Assembly (NCBI RefSeq): GCF_014839805.1
Contig: NC_051120.1
Coordinates: forward strand, 8,742,001 to 8,806,000
Length of the DNA stretch: 64,000 bases
Origin: Manduca sexta
Lineage: Eukaryota; Arthropoda; Insecta; Lepidoptera; Sphingidae
Direction of reading: 5' to 3'
The notes under the pieces were generated by a model. The model did not search any database and was not told where the DNA came from. It saw nothing but the letters and a program-made list of their open reading frames with translations. The position numbers and the translations under genes were made by a program. This document shows, in pieces, positions 45,787 through 59,631 of this stretch. Numbering within the stretch: the first letter of the stretch is position 1; every line of letters starts with the position of its first letter.

Positions 45787-46641
45787 TGTATATAATTAGG
45801 TATATAATGATACTATTCTTTGGTTTAGTTAAGGAATCCCAAAATCATTGTAAAACATTTTGTTTTGGGGCTCTAAAAGCATTGCCATCAATAGCTATCA
45901 AGTTTGTGATTTGTAAAAAAACGCATTGTTCTAAAATGACATTACAATCAGTTGAAATGAGTTGAAGTTAAAACATGAGTTATCATTGATAACATTAGTT
46001 GTTGTTGTTGAAGTATTTTATCTCTAAATACACTTAAAATGTAGTTTGTTGTGTTCACGTATGATTAACACGGCTGAATGGATTTCGATGAGGTTTTATC
46101 AGTTTACTTGAGTCAAAATTCCAACTTAAATAATTAAGAAAACTGTTGAGAGATGATTACCCCTCGAGAGTCGACTCAATTATGCCGGCCTGATGGGATC
46201 AATATACACAGACTGACGCCGGAACGCAACACACTATTGTAATAGTCATATTATTATATTATGAAACAATAATAAATATACAAGTAAGTAATTAATAGTG
46301 CTGAGTGGTAACACATACGAGATAAAAAAAATCGGAACATTATTTCCATCGATATGTCGAAAATTTCAACATAATAATATTATTTACGTCATAATTGCTA
46401 TACATTTTTTAATGATATAACTGAATGAAATATAATGAGCGTTTTGGAGTAACTAATTGGTGTGTGTTATTTTCATACAAAAAACCACTAAAATACAAAA
46501 AAAATCGACCTTAAACACTTTTGTAAGTAAGGAAATGTTTTAAATACTTACATCAATTTCACTTCTTTAAAGAAACAATTTATGCAAATTTCAATCTAAT
46601 TGATTTTATCAAATAAATATAATTATACATTGATCACTCAC

Positions 46642-46708
46642 CTTATAAATAAAAACACAATATCCAACCGAACAAAAGTACTTCACCACGAGCGGTCCCG
46701 TACCAACT
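46642..46708 (-). other. Probable non-coding first exon and start site of UGT-D
   Basis: The minus strand has an arthropod initiator TCAGTT with its A at 46708, then 67 bases ending AAG before a strong donor GTGAGT at 46641-46636. The next acceptor on this strand that fits a UGT is the TTCTAG touching the UGT-D ATG at 40865. The bases near the start (CTCAGTTGGTACGGGAC) resemble the UGT-A promoter (CTGAGTTGGTCGTACCGAG). There is no TATA box at the right distance. The link to UGT-D is inferred. Confidence 0.55.
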
Positions 46709-46890
46709 GAGCGCAGAATTATTTAATATCGCCATGCTGTCTGCATTAATTGCATGTTCAACATAATACGATTTACTTATGACTAATTTTATTTTGCAGC
46801 TAACAAATTAATTTGCAATTAAAAATTATGCACTATGTTATAAAATAAGTGTAATCGGTTAATTTCGGACGGTTTTTCGAGGGAGATGAG

Positions 46891-47358
46891 CAGTGTTGCC
46901 AGGGCCTTTGAGTCGTAAGTTACATTTCGTTTCCTGAAATGTTACATTTTTGCTGCAAAAGTTACATTATTGTTTTTTTTTAATTTACGCGTTTTTGGCT
47001 AGCATTTCTGTAGCTACGAAACCGCGGGGACTCGCGAAGTAGGAAATGTGCGCGCTCGCACCCTCAAGCAAAATCAAGTTTTAATATATGCAAGATACGT
47101 TTCATTTTGTCATGGTGAGCAACCTCTAAGTGTGATATGGAGTGAAATACTTTTTAACGCCAGTTTTAGGTGCGTTCAATTTGTTTGCGTTGAATAGAAA
47201 TGCGTTCGTAAACTGTTTACAATAAAAAAATTGTATTACAAATTTCGTTGTTCTCAAAAGTTACGAAAATGACCTTAAATATAAAAATTACTTACATGTT
47301 ACGCGAGGGGGTCAAAAGTAACGAAAAATGTAAGAAATGTAACCTTCTGGCAACACTG
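46891..47358. mobile_element. hAT-type MITE with perfect 8-bp target duplication
   Basis: Terminal inverted repeats CAGTGTTGCCAG...CTGGCAACACTG, with related sub-terminal TTACATTTC motifs. It is flanked on both sides by GAGATGAG (46883-46890 and 47359-47366). An 8-bp duplication is the hallmark of the hAT superfamily. The 468-bp body has no transposase. The intact duplication points to a fairly young insertion. Confidence 0.9.
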
Positions 47359-48554
47359 GAGATGAGAAAAAAAAATCTTATAAAATATTTAAGCGAGACC
47401 GGCATTTTATACATGAAAATGACATCTCCACCTATGTACCTTAAACTAAAAAATCATCATAGTTTCATGGTATTTTTTCTCATTACGATCTTACCCACGT
47501 ATCCGATCTTACTCAAATACACTTAATTTCATAAATGTATTGCAATATGTTTAATTTGATATGTATTTTTTAAAAAAGTTACTCAAAATTTATACAAATA
47601 ATACATAAAAATAAATATAAAAATAAAAAAAAACTACGTATATATTTATTATAATCATATGATAATACATAAATCAAATACACACAGTATAATAAATTAA
47701 GTATACTTCTAGAGTAATAATTATATATAGGTAAATTAGTATTTTATTTAGTCCTAAATTACTGCAACCAAATCCAATACAAAAATTACAAGGATAAGAG
47801 ACTATGCCATCAATGCCTTATCCAGTAAAATCATGCACTCATGTTCAGCTCGATTACGATCGAGTTTCTTACTACTTATTATTGTTTGTTTACCCACATT
47901 TATGTTATTATCTCTGTTCCTTTTTTATTTTAAGTACCTTTGTGCGCTCTAAATATTAATCTTAGTTTTAGATATTGTTTCTCAGTAAGTGAATTATGTA
48001 TAAAATTCTTAATGAGAAATAAAGTTCTTCTTAAACCATAATAAAACTTTAATTGCGATACTAAAATAATAGTTGTGTAGATACGATAATAATATATGTA
48101 TCACGAGATTTTTTTTATCAATTTCAGAAAGATTTATGAACAGAAACAATCGTTTATTTAAAATAGCTTTTTAATTTTTATTACGTATAAATCCAGTAAT
48201 TAAGTAAATATTAACGAAAATAATATATTAATTTAACATAGTTTGATAATTTTAAATAAGTACTTACTTACTTATAAATCTAGCAAATATTTTTAAAGCT
48301 ATTTGAAATGTTTGGTTGTTACTCGTAAAATAGTCGTGTGTTGATCATTACGTAGGTCATTATTATCTAATTATATTATTGTAATAAAAACTCAATTGCG
48401 CGGCCATAATAATATAAGTAAGTATAGTAAAGGAACCGATTATGTTTTTGTAATTTTGTAATATCACGGACCAAAGTCCTCAGACTTGTATGAATACTAC
48501 CAAATAGTATTTTTAAGTAACTTCAAAAAAAGAGGTTTGTTGAAGGTTTTATAT

Positions 48555-48720
48555 AATATAAGTCTGGAATTTGTGCCCGATATGGCGATAGGCTCGCCCC
48601 CTATCACATCATGGGACGGAACACACTTGGCGAAAAGTGGGTGCCATGGTTGCGCCTCTGCATACCCCTTCGGGGATAAAATGCGTGATGTTGTGTGTGT
48701 GTGTGTTTATATAATATAAT
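48555..48720 (+). mobile_element. Second SINE family, 3' half with (TG)n tail
   Basis: Contains CCCGATATGGCGATAGG, CACATCATGGGACGG and 'taccccttcgggga', ending in a (TG)n run, a common lepidopteran SINE end. Confidence 0.6.
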
Positions 48721-49924
48721 GAGCAAGGTGACGTGATCAGTTGTGCAAAAAAAAAAGAATAAAGAAAAAGGGCCCGCAACTGAACCGGCTGGCAAGCGGA
48801 CCACTACATACGTCGGCGGAACACTTTTGCTTGCATTTGTTGTTGCGTTTGCGTTTAAAAATATACTTGTGTTAGCTAAGTATATTTTTATGTTCTTGTT
48901 CTTTTGCTTATTTGTTAATTAATTTGATAAAAATTGTTGTATTTTAGTAATTAAGTTTTTGTTTTAAGTACTAATTTAGTTTTGAGTTAATTGTCAAACA
49001 AATAAATGTTAAAAACGCTAAATATATAATATCAATTTAGATGGCTGGTATTGTAAATTTCATTGTAGTTTCCATAACAATGGAAAATAATGAAAACAAA
49101 AAAAAATACTGTTATACATTTATTATAGTGTGTAAACTCTGCTAATAGTAATTAATTGTTCACTCTACAAATTCAAAGGGCGTTATTACTCTACTACATA
49201 TCCCATTCCTAACAAGATTCTCAGATCAATGTATTTTTTTTATGTTTAGCACCTCAAAACTCAATCATTCATTGGAAAATTATGTTTATTTCAAATAATA
49301 TATTTCTATATTGGTTCTAGAGATGTTTTTTAAAATCGGTTCAGAAGTTATCTATTACGAAGTATTTGGTATTAGTCATGCTAGGATTGGATGTATGACT
49401 CACATGTGTTTTAGTACTATTGTAAGAATGTTGTCATATGGCATGATGAGCTCGGTGGACTGGGGAAGTACCTCTGTCTTACTAAAACCCAACGTGCCGT
49501 GACAGATGGCTTTTGCCTAGCGTACGGTTCGACCAATTAAGAAAGAATATCACGCCTTTATTTCCGAAAGGATAGTCAGATGTGCAACCAGGATTCATAC
49601 TTTTTGCTGTTCTAACTTCTGTCCCATGATGTGATATAGGGCGTGATTATTGCAACATTGGCCACAATTTTTAGACTCCGAACTGATACTGAGGATAAAC
49701 AACATCACTTTGATTTAAACTTTAAATTGCGAATGAAGAACTTGCACTAATATTCTAAACGGTTTAATTGTATTGTGTTAGCCCATAATGTCCCAATGTC
49801 GGGCAAAGGTCTCTCATATGTGAGAGTTCGTCTGGGTAGGTACCAGCGCAATGTCTATTTCTGTCGTCAAGCAGCAGTGTGTAGTCACTGTTGTGTTCCG
49901 ATTTAAAGAACATTGTAACCAGTG

Positions 49925-50090
49925 TAACTACTGGACATAAGACTTAACATATCATGTCTCAGGATGGCGAGCGCAGTGGAATACCACACAATACTTTGTA
50001 ATTCAATTTGTTGGATGGTGTTTCCACTGTTTACAATCAGTTCGCTTACAATAAAGCGAACGGCAAGCTCGTCTTCTAAGCAAGCTATTC
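49925..50090 (+). repeat. SINE-like repeat 'GCTCGCCTGATGGT', reverse copy
   Basis: Matches 370-560 in reverse; 'caggatggcgagcgcagtgg' and 'aagcgaacggcaagctcgtc' mark the two ends. Confidence 0.5.
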
Positions 50091-51045
50091 TAAGCAATAA
50101 AAAAGGCCTCACCAAGGTCCTTGTACGAATTACAATCCCGCTAACGGCTTAAAGGCCTCAAAATACAATAGTCTTCACAAATATGGTATGTTTAAAGTTT
50201 TAAGGATGCGTGTCGCATATACGACGTAGTTATTGAAAATTGGGGATGGAAGTATTCCAATAACATGTACATCTCAATAACAATGAATCAATTACCTGCT
50301 CCGGATAATTTATTGCAAATTTTATTTTGTAATTGCAAAAAGGGATGTGGAGCTTTGGTGGATGCAGAAAAAGTGGTTTATAGTGCAGTGTAGCATGTTT
50401 ACAGTGCAGCGGAAATAGTTGTTCCAATACTTCACCTATTATACAGATAGATGAAGTAGAAGAAAATATTTGATGTAGACAACAATGTAATATATTTAAA
50501 TAAACAGATTTTGTACTAATTTTTTTTTTTCTTTTCAATTGTCGTAATTAATTACCTTATTTTTTTAAATGTACACAATAGAGTACGTTTCATTTATAAT
50601 TAAACTGGCCGAGAAATTTCATTGTACATAGCAGCTGTCGCTCCGCTCTCCCCTCCACGTTTTTCTACCTGCTCGAGATCCCTACTGCTATTTTTATACA
50701 CAGGTATCTTTGAAAAATGTTCCTATATGTCTACTCAGGTAAGATTTAACATATAAATAAAAAAAAATACTGTTTAAAGTGAAAATATATGGTCAAACAT
50801 TATTTTTTTATAATATTTTTTTTAAACAATGAAAAAATGGAGTGCACAAAAAAATTTTGGGTAAACATTGCAATTTATAGTTTAAAAAACAATATCCCAC
50901 ATCGATCATATTAATTCATTCACTATAACTCTAATCCGAGGTTTTACGGTTTTGAACGCTCCAGGCACTCCACTAATTGCATTTCGTATATGTAACTGAT
51001 ATATAAACAAGTTCTTATTAACATTGTAATAAGAACCTGATTCCA

Positions 51046-51384
51046 TTATAATAATAATAATAATATCAGCCCTATATACTTGCCCACTGCTGAGCACGGA
51101 CCTCCTCTACAACTGAGAGGGATTAGGCCTTAGTCCACTACGCTGGCCTAGTGCGGATTGGTAGACTTCACACACCTTCGAAATTTCTATAGAGAACTTC
51201 TCAGATGTGCAGGTTTCCTCACGATGTTTTCTTTCACCGTTAAAGCGAACGATAAATTCACAAAGAATACACAGTGTGACACACATGATTTTTAGAAAAG
51301 TCAGAGGTGTGTGCCCTTGGGATTTGAACCTGCGGACAATCGTCTCGGCAGTCCCTTCAACAACCAACTAGGCTATCACCGCTT
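51046..51384 (-). mobile_element. tRNA-derived SINE, full length
   Basis: Complete copy of the same family, with an (ATA)n tail at the left and the B box near 51325. The best preserved copy in the window. Confidence 0.8.
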
Positions 51385-51711
51385 AAGGTTTCTTAAGGCT
51401 TCCATTAGTTAAGTAAAATAATTCTAAATTCAGACCTGTCCACTCTGCAGTTGCTTTATCGTAAATAATTTATAGGCATCTATGAGGCATCTAGCGTGTT
51501 TGCAATAAGTACAATCATTGCGTCATTGTTTGCATGTGGTTCTTCCCTAGTACACTCGTCCTTCAATATAGCTACAACCATATTTATTAGTTATTGTTGC
51601 ACCTTCCGCGTTGTTCTCAGAAAACAATGACAAGGTCATATTCGGGAACAAATTATTATGCTGTACATTTTCCTTATTTATATTAAAAAACAAATTAAAA
51701 TAAAACTTATT

Positions 51712-51940
51712 TGCGGATTTTATCGTGGTTTTTAATAATATAATTTTCTACCGACGTTTCGAATTTGCAGCCTTCATGGTCACGGGGGGGACTGAGGTGT
51801 TGTTCATCCGCGAAGTCAGAGTTACAATATCTACCTATATTTTACAAATATACATGAGATCACGAGGTGGACCACGACAAATTCGCAAATTAGTCCTATT
51901 TTAATGTCTAACATTCGCGTAAACATAAAAAATCATTAAA
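51712..51940 (-). repeat. Repeat family 'GACGTTTCGAAG', intergenic
   Basis: Reverse copy with CCGACGTTTCGAA, GCAGCCTTCATGGTCACGGG and an end with 'acattcgcgtaaac'. Confidence 0.6.
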
Positions 51941-52225
51941 AATAAACACATTTTACTTCCAAGGGGTAGCCAAATATGCAACCAAGACACCAACATTTAA
52001 ACACCATGAACAAATGTACTAAAGTTTGCGCCCTTGTCACGGGCCATACGATTGCTTAATACTATATCCCAGAGCTTGGATATATTTATATGTAACCTGT
52101 CAGAGTTCATAGAAATGGCTTATAGATGTATTGAAATCAATTGTTAAGATTAAATCTGTATAACATCGAATTAGTATTAACTGTTATGGTGTTATGATAT
52201 ATGTATAAATAAATTTAAAAAAAAA

Positions 52226-52415
52226 CATGTCACCGTGTGATCTGTCCCATGATGTGATAAGGGTCGAGTCTATCATCATATCTGGCACAAATGCAGGTCA
52301 CCGAGTTGATACTGAGAATAAAAAAAAACCAATATCACTTCGTTTCCGGGATGCAAATCCAATACCTCACAGCGGAACACGTATCGCGCATGTTATACTA
52401 CGCCACCGAGACTAA
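52226..52415 (-). mobile_element. Second SINE family copy
   Basis: Has CCCATGATGTGATAAGG and 'ccaatatcactt' landmarks. The head end has 'ctacgccaccgag'. Confidence 0.5.
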
Positions 52416-53126
52416 CATTATTTGTTTTAGATATTTATAATGAATCTTTAGTAATTGAAATAAAAAAATGGATTAAATCGCGGTTTTTTATGTTATAATT
52501 ATTGAAATCGTGGAAAAGGAAAAAGTCATGATGTATAGAATGTCTGTAGCTGATAGTATTTAGTGAGCTGGTTTTGTTAAGACATTTTTATTTATATCTT
52601 GCTTTACTGTTAGAGTGTGTTTGTAGGTGCACTCGAGGGGAACCGGTGCAGTACAGCGACACATAGCGCGGGAATGTTTTATATTAGAAAATTGTTTTGT
52701 AAAATTATGATTATTGTTCTATATTCAGTTTTGTGCGCTAAGGTAAGTAATTTTAAGGTAAGCCAGGCTTTTGGGCTTCTATGAAAGAAGCGCCACGACT
52801 ATGAGCTGATAGTATTAGTGAGCTGGTTTCGTTATTACATTTATATTTATATCTTGCTTCACAGTTAAGGTAAATGGTAGAATATTACAACTGTTATTGT
52901 AGTAACTAATTTGAATTTAACTCAGCGTTTGTTATCTTTAATAACATGGAGGAAGTTTGAGTAAGAACGGCTTATTTACCTTACCTTTTATATTAGGTAT
53001 GGAGGTTGATTGATTTAGGAATTTTCGTATAGAAAATAAGCAGTGAATTGTGTTTGTGTTAGAAAGTATAATTGTGTTTGCTGGTGGAAGGAAATGTTTT
53101 ATACCACTCGCCCGGTTAGCGACCGA

Positions 53127-53245
53127 CAAGTAAGTGTGTCGCGTTCCGGGATCAGCCTGTGTATATCTAGTTCCAATAGGCCGGCATAATTGTCGACTGT
53201 CGAGAGGTAATCATCTCAGTCGATATTCTAGTGGGCCCCACTTAT
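53127..53245 (-). repeat. Repeat family 'GCCGGCATAATTG', copy
   Basis: Same landmarks as 838-965, reverse to 43800-44045. Confidence 0.5.
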
Positions 53246-54194
53246 CACCAGTTGCAGATCCATCCCATGATGCAAATACGCCTTTTGGCTAATTTATATG
53301 TTTTATTTCACAATTACCAATAAAAGATGCACAGTTAAAAAGCATAAGAAACTCGTTACATTATCAAAATTCCATGCAGTAGTTAACCACAACTAACACG
53401 TAGGAACTTACACCACTAATTTTTTTATACCAAAGTTCAACAAAATTATAAATCAAACAAATGTAGCAAACAAAAACTTCTACCACTGTGTTGGCTTAAG
53501 AGTCGGCCCGAGCAAACAGCTTTGAGCAATCGCTTTATACTTTTACAGAGGATCAGTAAAGCGGAAATATGCAAAGATTTTATAAAATCAATTTTATATA
53601 TTTTTTTATGATTTTTAAACTACCAAAATATTTATTATTCAATTTAATCTAGTAGTGTTTGTTTGCAAGTTTAATTGATATGTACTACATCTATATTTTT
53701 GGAGGGAATGCACGGGATGGATAATTTTAGTTGCATTTTATTACGAAATTAATGGAACAACAAGCAAATTGCAAATTGAAACACCCAAATAAAAGATAAC
53801 ATTTTTTATGATGTTTAATTATTCTTATAACTTATAAAGTGCGATGTTGATATTTAAAAACAACGAACTTCTTTTGGGCATTCTATTTACTTTATACGTT
53901 TTAACTCCACTTGGCATTCCTTTGTCAATATATCCTACAACCAGCCAGCACCTCGTAACAAAATAAAACCTTTTAGGTTGACTATTCCTGTATATATCCT
54001 AAATTTCGAATAGATACCATCTAAAAATACAGTTATCACACCGTTTAGCTAGGGCAGCGCGTTAAATGATTTTAACTTACCAGGAATACCGCGCTCAAAC
54101 AACTTGAAAACGAAAGTAAATGTTTAAATACTTTCTCTTTCTTTCATAAAATACTCCTAGTTTCATAAATTTTAGAAGTTGTATAATTGTAAGA

Positions 54195-54340
54195 TGTAGG
54201 TAGATATGGAACTTTGACTTAGCGGATGACCACCACCTCAGTCCCGCCCGTGACCATGAAGGCTGTAGTCTTCGAAACGTCTGGAGAAAACAAAAATATT
54301 AAAACCGCGATAAAATCCGAAAAATAGTTTAATTTTAATA
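54195..54340 (+). repeat. Repeat family 'GACGTTTCGAAG', intergenic
   Basis: Forward copy with TGACCATGAAGGCTG and TTCGAAACGTC. A lone end of this family also recurs at 55699-55731 and 55818-55850. Confidence 0.55.
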
Positions 54341-57300
54341 CTCCTAGTTTCGTTCAGAATTCTCAGTTATCTAGCTATTTCGTTGTCAGCTTCGATAGAA
54401 GTATTAAGTATAGTGTTCATTATTTGAACAATGCAATTTGCCGCGCCTGACGGCTCTCTAATGGTGTCCTGCTAACCGTTCGCAAATCCTTTACATTTTA
54501 TTGGGTTCAGGAGTTGAAGAATCTGGAAGAGACATGTTTAAAGGTGTCGGGCGAGACGAACGGCTGGTAGTTTTAATTATTTTGCTCTGTATTTTTCTTA
54601 ACCAGCTTTTGTTTGCGATTCCAAACTTAAATAAGATTTGTCTTTTGTAAATAAATTGATAATTAGATAGATATTATAGTGTTTTGTATTTAGGGTAGGC
54701 ATAGTTTAACGTAAGGATTTCAAGAATCAATACAACGGAAGTAGGTATTATCTTTTACTAAGGTATATAAAATGTAAAACTTTATCTCTTGTAAATATTA
54801 AAAATAAATATAATAAGTTAGCGTTATCGTAATACTGATGGCGCTATACCGGTTTATTAATTTAGGGACTTTTGTAGTGAGATTTTTTTTTAACGCGGCT
54901 GCAGCCCTGAGCAATACCTAGTAAATAACATACCTACTGACATAATCAACTTTTATGACAAAGAGAATAGATTCCCACGATTCCATTTTAATAAATCGTA
55001 CTAACAATCTAATAAAATATCAGTTCCCGAATTCCATTTAGACTCCCGTAAGTCCCTTAGCAACAGATGAAGTGTAACGGAAGATTCTAAATTTAAACGA
55101 TTCAGTTCCTTAGTAGTTCTAAACATGTGAAGAGAAAATATTGCCTCAACTCGGGAGCTAGTTAAGGCTTTCGCTATTGAGACGTCAGCGGAGTCGCTGA
55201 AGACTGCGCTTTCAGCTGTAAAACGGATGTTGGTTCATCATGTTGTATTACGGAGTGGGACACACGGTCGGCTAGTCCGTCGAATAGTTCTATGTTTCTA
55301 TTATTCCATTGTTTTTTTTTTGTTTTATTTAGTTTATTAGTTGCTTTTGGGTATAGTCCATTGTATGAAGTGATACACACGGTCGGCTAATTAGACTAAT
55401 AATTATATTCTTGTCATTCAGTAATTTTATAGTTTTATTTAGTTTATTAGTTGCTTATAGATAAGATAATGGTTAACACTATTGATTTGTGTTTAGTTTA
55501 CAATTGTGTGCATATTACACTTACAGACGTCGGACTGACGTCGGCCTTGATACGATCCATTATGTCCTACAGTTTAAATGCCTATCGTGTCTAATAATGG
55601 CGTTGGGTCCATATACGATACCTATCTGTCTCCCTTTGGAAGCTTATTAAGTATTTGTTCCTATGAATATTGCACATTACCTAGTGTAGAATGAAAAAGA
55701 TCATAATGATTTCTTATATTTACGCGAATGTTATATACTATAATATTGAAAAAAAAAAATATTCGGATTTTAACATCGGGAGTAAGTTATGATATAAAAC
55801 ACGAAATATAGTTTTAGATCATAATGATTTCTTAAGTTTACGCGAATGTAGACATCGAAATAAATGTGATAAGATGTTGTGAGCTCATTCTGCGTAAATC
55901 GGACCGTAACCGGGAATCTTTTAAAATTTTATATGTCGCCGCAGCACCTCATTGTCTTAGTTAATTAATTTCTACGAGTCGATTATAGACTGGTGAAATC
56001 ATTTCGAAAAATAACAATAATTTATTTAGTTGTTAAGTCAACTTAAGTCATTGTTTGGTAAATGTGACTGTTATCGGAAACGTTGATTTGATGAATTTTC
56101 GGATTCAGAAAGTTTGATATCTGTCAAATTATTCATCTCTATTGCTGTCTTGTTTAGTTAAATCTATGAAATTTCATTAATAATGTCTACAGACATTGAG
56201 TTATTCAACATCACGAGTAAAGCAAAAGTTTTCTAAATAGCCGAATTTTTTAGGATCCCAACTTGATTGATCATCGTCCAGCCCGTATGTAGTCATCTGC
56301 TCCAGACATTTATATTGATGAGTGAGCACGGCGCGAAAATCCAATGTTTCGATACGGCTGCATTGAATTCCGTCGCAAGGTATCTGGGAAATATCGGACT
56401 AAGCTTTCAGTTTCAATATTTGAGCGAAATTTCGCAGACGTTGTACCGCCTTCGAATTTGACAATGTATAGTCTAATATCGCCGCTGCGAATTTTGTTAA
56501 AACTGTCAAAATTTGATATTTTGAACTCTAATGCCAATAAAATAAATATCTTGAATGTTCAGTTACAATATGCAATTTGTAAAAAAATATATTCAGACGA
56601 CAACAAATGTTGCAAGGAACATTAAAAGCGATAACTTGAGAACCTTTTCGAAGCCGATAAAACTATCTACATGAGACGCGATCAAATAAATCCAAACAAA
56701 ATGCATGTGAGTGTGGCTTGTAAGGGTTTAGTTTGTGGATTTCGTTTATGGCATGAGTGCTACATTCGGATTTCAGATGCCACCCAATTTTATGCAATCT
56801 ATGTCAGGTGTCGAATGTAGAATAGATTTTGTAAACAAGCTCACTACTTCGTCAAGGGCTGGGCAGAGAAGTAGTGGTTTCACTCTTTGACGTAGTTCTA
56901 ATCGTCCTATCATTATATAGGGTAGCTTAGAAAGAAATGACAAAGTGCCACTTAGAAGTTATTCTTTTAAGGGAAATTTCATTTATTTTGATAACAGGTT
57001 ATTAAATTAAACGATGAAGCTTTTTGATTTGTTTTATGGTGAGGACCGCAGAGCAATAGAGTAATTCAAAATACTGGGCTGTGTTGCTATTGTTTATTAG
57101 TAGGCGCAGTATTTACTATCAGTCGATTACTAAGTAGACTTCTTGTAAATATTATGTGTACTTCCACGTTCTTATCAGGGGTAACCAGCGATATAACGCA
57201 CCTATTTAGCTATTTACAGTATGGGCTAGAAGAAAATCCTATAGCCATTTACTGGGAATATTTCCAGACTCCAGAAAGTCATTGATCGTTAAAACTCAAT

Positions 57301-58233
57301 AACACTTAACCCAACCTGATCGAATCCGAGACCAGAGCATAGCAATCAGCATCCAAACTCCATTACCGAGGCAGTCCACCTATATAAATGAAAATCAGAA
57401 ACGTAGCTACTCGTAAATGTACTGTTGTGCCAATTAGAATTAATCCTCAAAGGCAATTAAAGACACGAGTTACTAAACCCGTAAGTACTCTGGCACGCCC
57501 AAAACAACGTATCAATTGGTTGTAACTAATTTGAAATTCAAAGGGACATGTCCTACGACGTATCGACTGAACGGTTTAATTTAAACGACACGAGTTTGAG
57601 GGTATCCCAAATTGGTTCCACTATTTGAACTGAAATGTTATCTGGAATTGGTGAATGGCTTTGGTTCGGTTTGGTTAATCAAATTGTTGAAGGTATTTTC
57701 TGAGATGTGATGAAATTCATAGCGACATTGTAATTTATTTGAATACCTGTTCTGCCAACAGAAACATGTAGGTTGGAAATCGGACTTATTTTGTACCACT
57801 TGAACATCGACTCAGCGAAAACATCGTAAGGTACATTTCAGAAACGGTTAGATTTTTTTGTCAGACTCCTCTAGATAATCCCAGATAAATGTGTTAGAAA
57901 AATCTGCCTTGCTTGATATGAAGGACTCTAATACATTTTCTGTCTGCTTCTAGACCAAGGTCACTTCTCGTGCAATTTGCAACACCAATCCCCGTCCCGC
58001 ATTGCGACAATTTGTTATCTAACAGATCCTAATCCAATGTCCGGCTTTCCACAAACCCAATTGCCAAAATATCAGAGCACGGCGTAGCCAGTTGGACGTC
58101 TACTCCGTAATTCCATTTCGTCGGCGCGATCGCGTGTACATTCGTCCTGCGCTATCAAATTCTGTATCGTTTTAGTTCCTAAAAAAAGTTACTATTGAGA
58201 ATCTATTAATTTGCTTAGCGATATATGCAAATC

Positions 58234-58489
58234 ATCAAACAGCGCAAGATAGAATATCTAGGCCACGTGCTTAGGCACGAAAGATTTATGTTGCTATAAT
58301 AAATAATAATGGGCATGCTGGGAAAATGACGTGCTGGTCGAAGGAAAAAATCATGGCTGAGAAACATCCGAGAGTGGACAGGTATCACCTCCGTTCAACA
58401 CCAGTTCCGCCTGGTTAATGATAAGGAGTATACTAGAAGCCGACAGCTCACCAACCATCAAGATGCACTTGAAGAAGAAGAAGAAGCGA
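58234..58489 (+). mobile_element. LINE 3' coding-end remnant
   Basis: The plus-strand frame reads IKQRKIEYLGHVLRHE, then GRRKKSWLRNIREWTG and ends in a run of Glu. This is the C-terminal tail seen after the reverse transcriptase in many insect non-LTR elements. Three in-frame stops show it is dead. Confidence 0.75.
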
Positions 58490-59631
58490 TACATATACCT
58501 ATATATCGTTGTATATGTTGCGCATCTATAAACTTCTTTAAAAATAAAGACTGGAACTTCTGTATGCATTAAAATGAATATCTGAATAACTTTCCAAAAT
58601 TACTTTTTTCCAATTCATGCATTTAAGCCTATTCACTAAAGTAACGATTAAATAAAACTTTCAAACTCAACACAAAACGTCAGACGAAGATTCCAACACA
58701 AAATACTTCATCTCCAATTAAAAGAACTGCCATAAAAATAATTAAAACTGAAAACACGAAGTGATGTTCAAGTATCAAGACCACAGCTCAAGTGAATATA
58801 AAAAGTGAGATGCAATTTGAAAGCGGTACACGGCATGTCAGCGAGTTGGTGCAACAACTTCTATCACGGGCTGACTAATTAAATTGCTCTGTGACTGTGA
58901 CATCTGTTGGCGACAGCTCCCGGGAGCCGGTGCTGGAAAAATATCGAACTTTCATTTTATGTTAAAATTTGGTTTAGTTATTTTGAATCGTATGTTTGAA
59001 GGTGTATGTGATTTTGTGCTTTTGAAACCAATAGGGATTAGGGAGCTAGTCCTGTTGTATTCCGTTGTGGACTGAATGTAGTCAGCGTATTTACTAAACA
59101 TTAAGAGACTTTACTTCTAGGGTCTCAGGGTGATCAAGGTACTGGGAGGCTGTGTAGTCATTGAAATTTCTGGGCGGTGTTGCTACTGTTTATTGGCGGT
59201 CGTATCGCTTACCATCAGGCGAGCGACATGCATGTCTTATCATATATTAAACTTATAAAAATATTAAATCTTTAAGAGCACATAGTTGTGAACTTTCCAT
59301 TAAACCATGAATACGATGTCTTTGAAGGTATAAGTAATTTAAATGTAGAACATAAACAAGTTGATTCAATATACTTTCTCGCTCATTTTTCTTTAATCTC
59401 TGTATTCTTTTAAAAACATAATATAAATGTAAACTAGGCTTTCAGACTAGAAAATATTGAAATTTCTATCAAAACACGATACAAACGTTTCATATTATAT
59501 AAAACAAACTTGTTAGCAACTTCCTATTCGGAATGGGATGGTTAAAAATTAAAAATATGTCACACGCCTCTCCAATTTCGTAGCTTTTTAATTATATCAC
59601 TTTACTCGTTTCGCTGCTGCAGACATATAAA

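Noticed and set aside
56267..56625. Overlapping open frames on both strands
   Set aside because: Mutually antisense frames with no domain and no splice context; likely chance in a less AT-rich patch.
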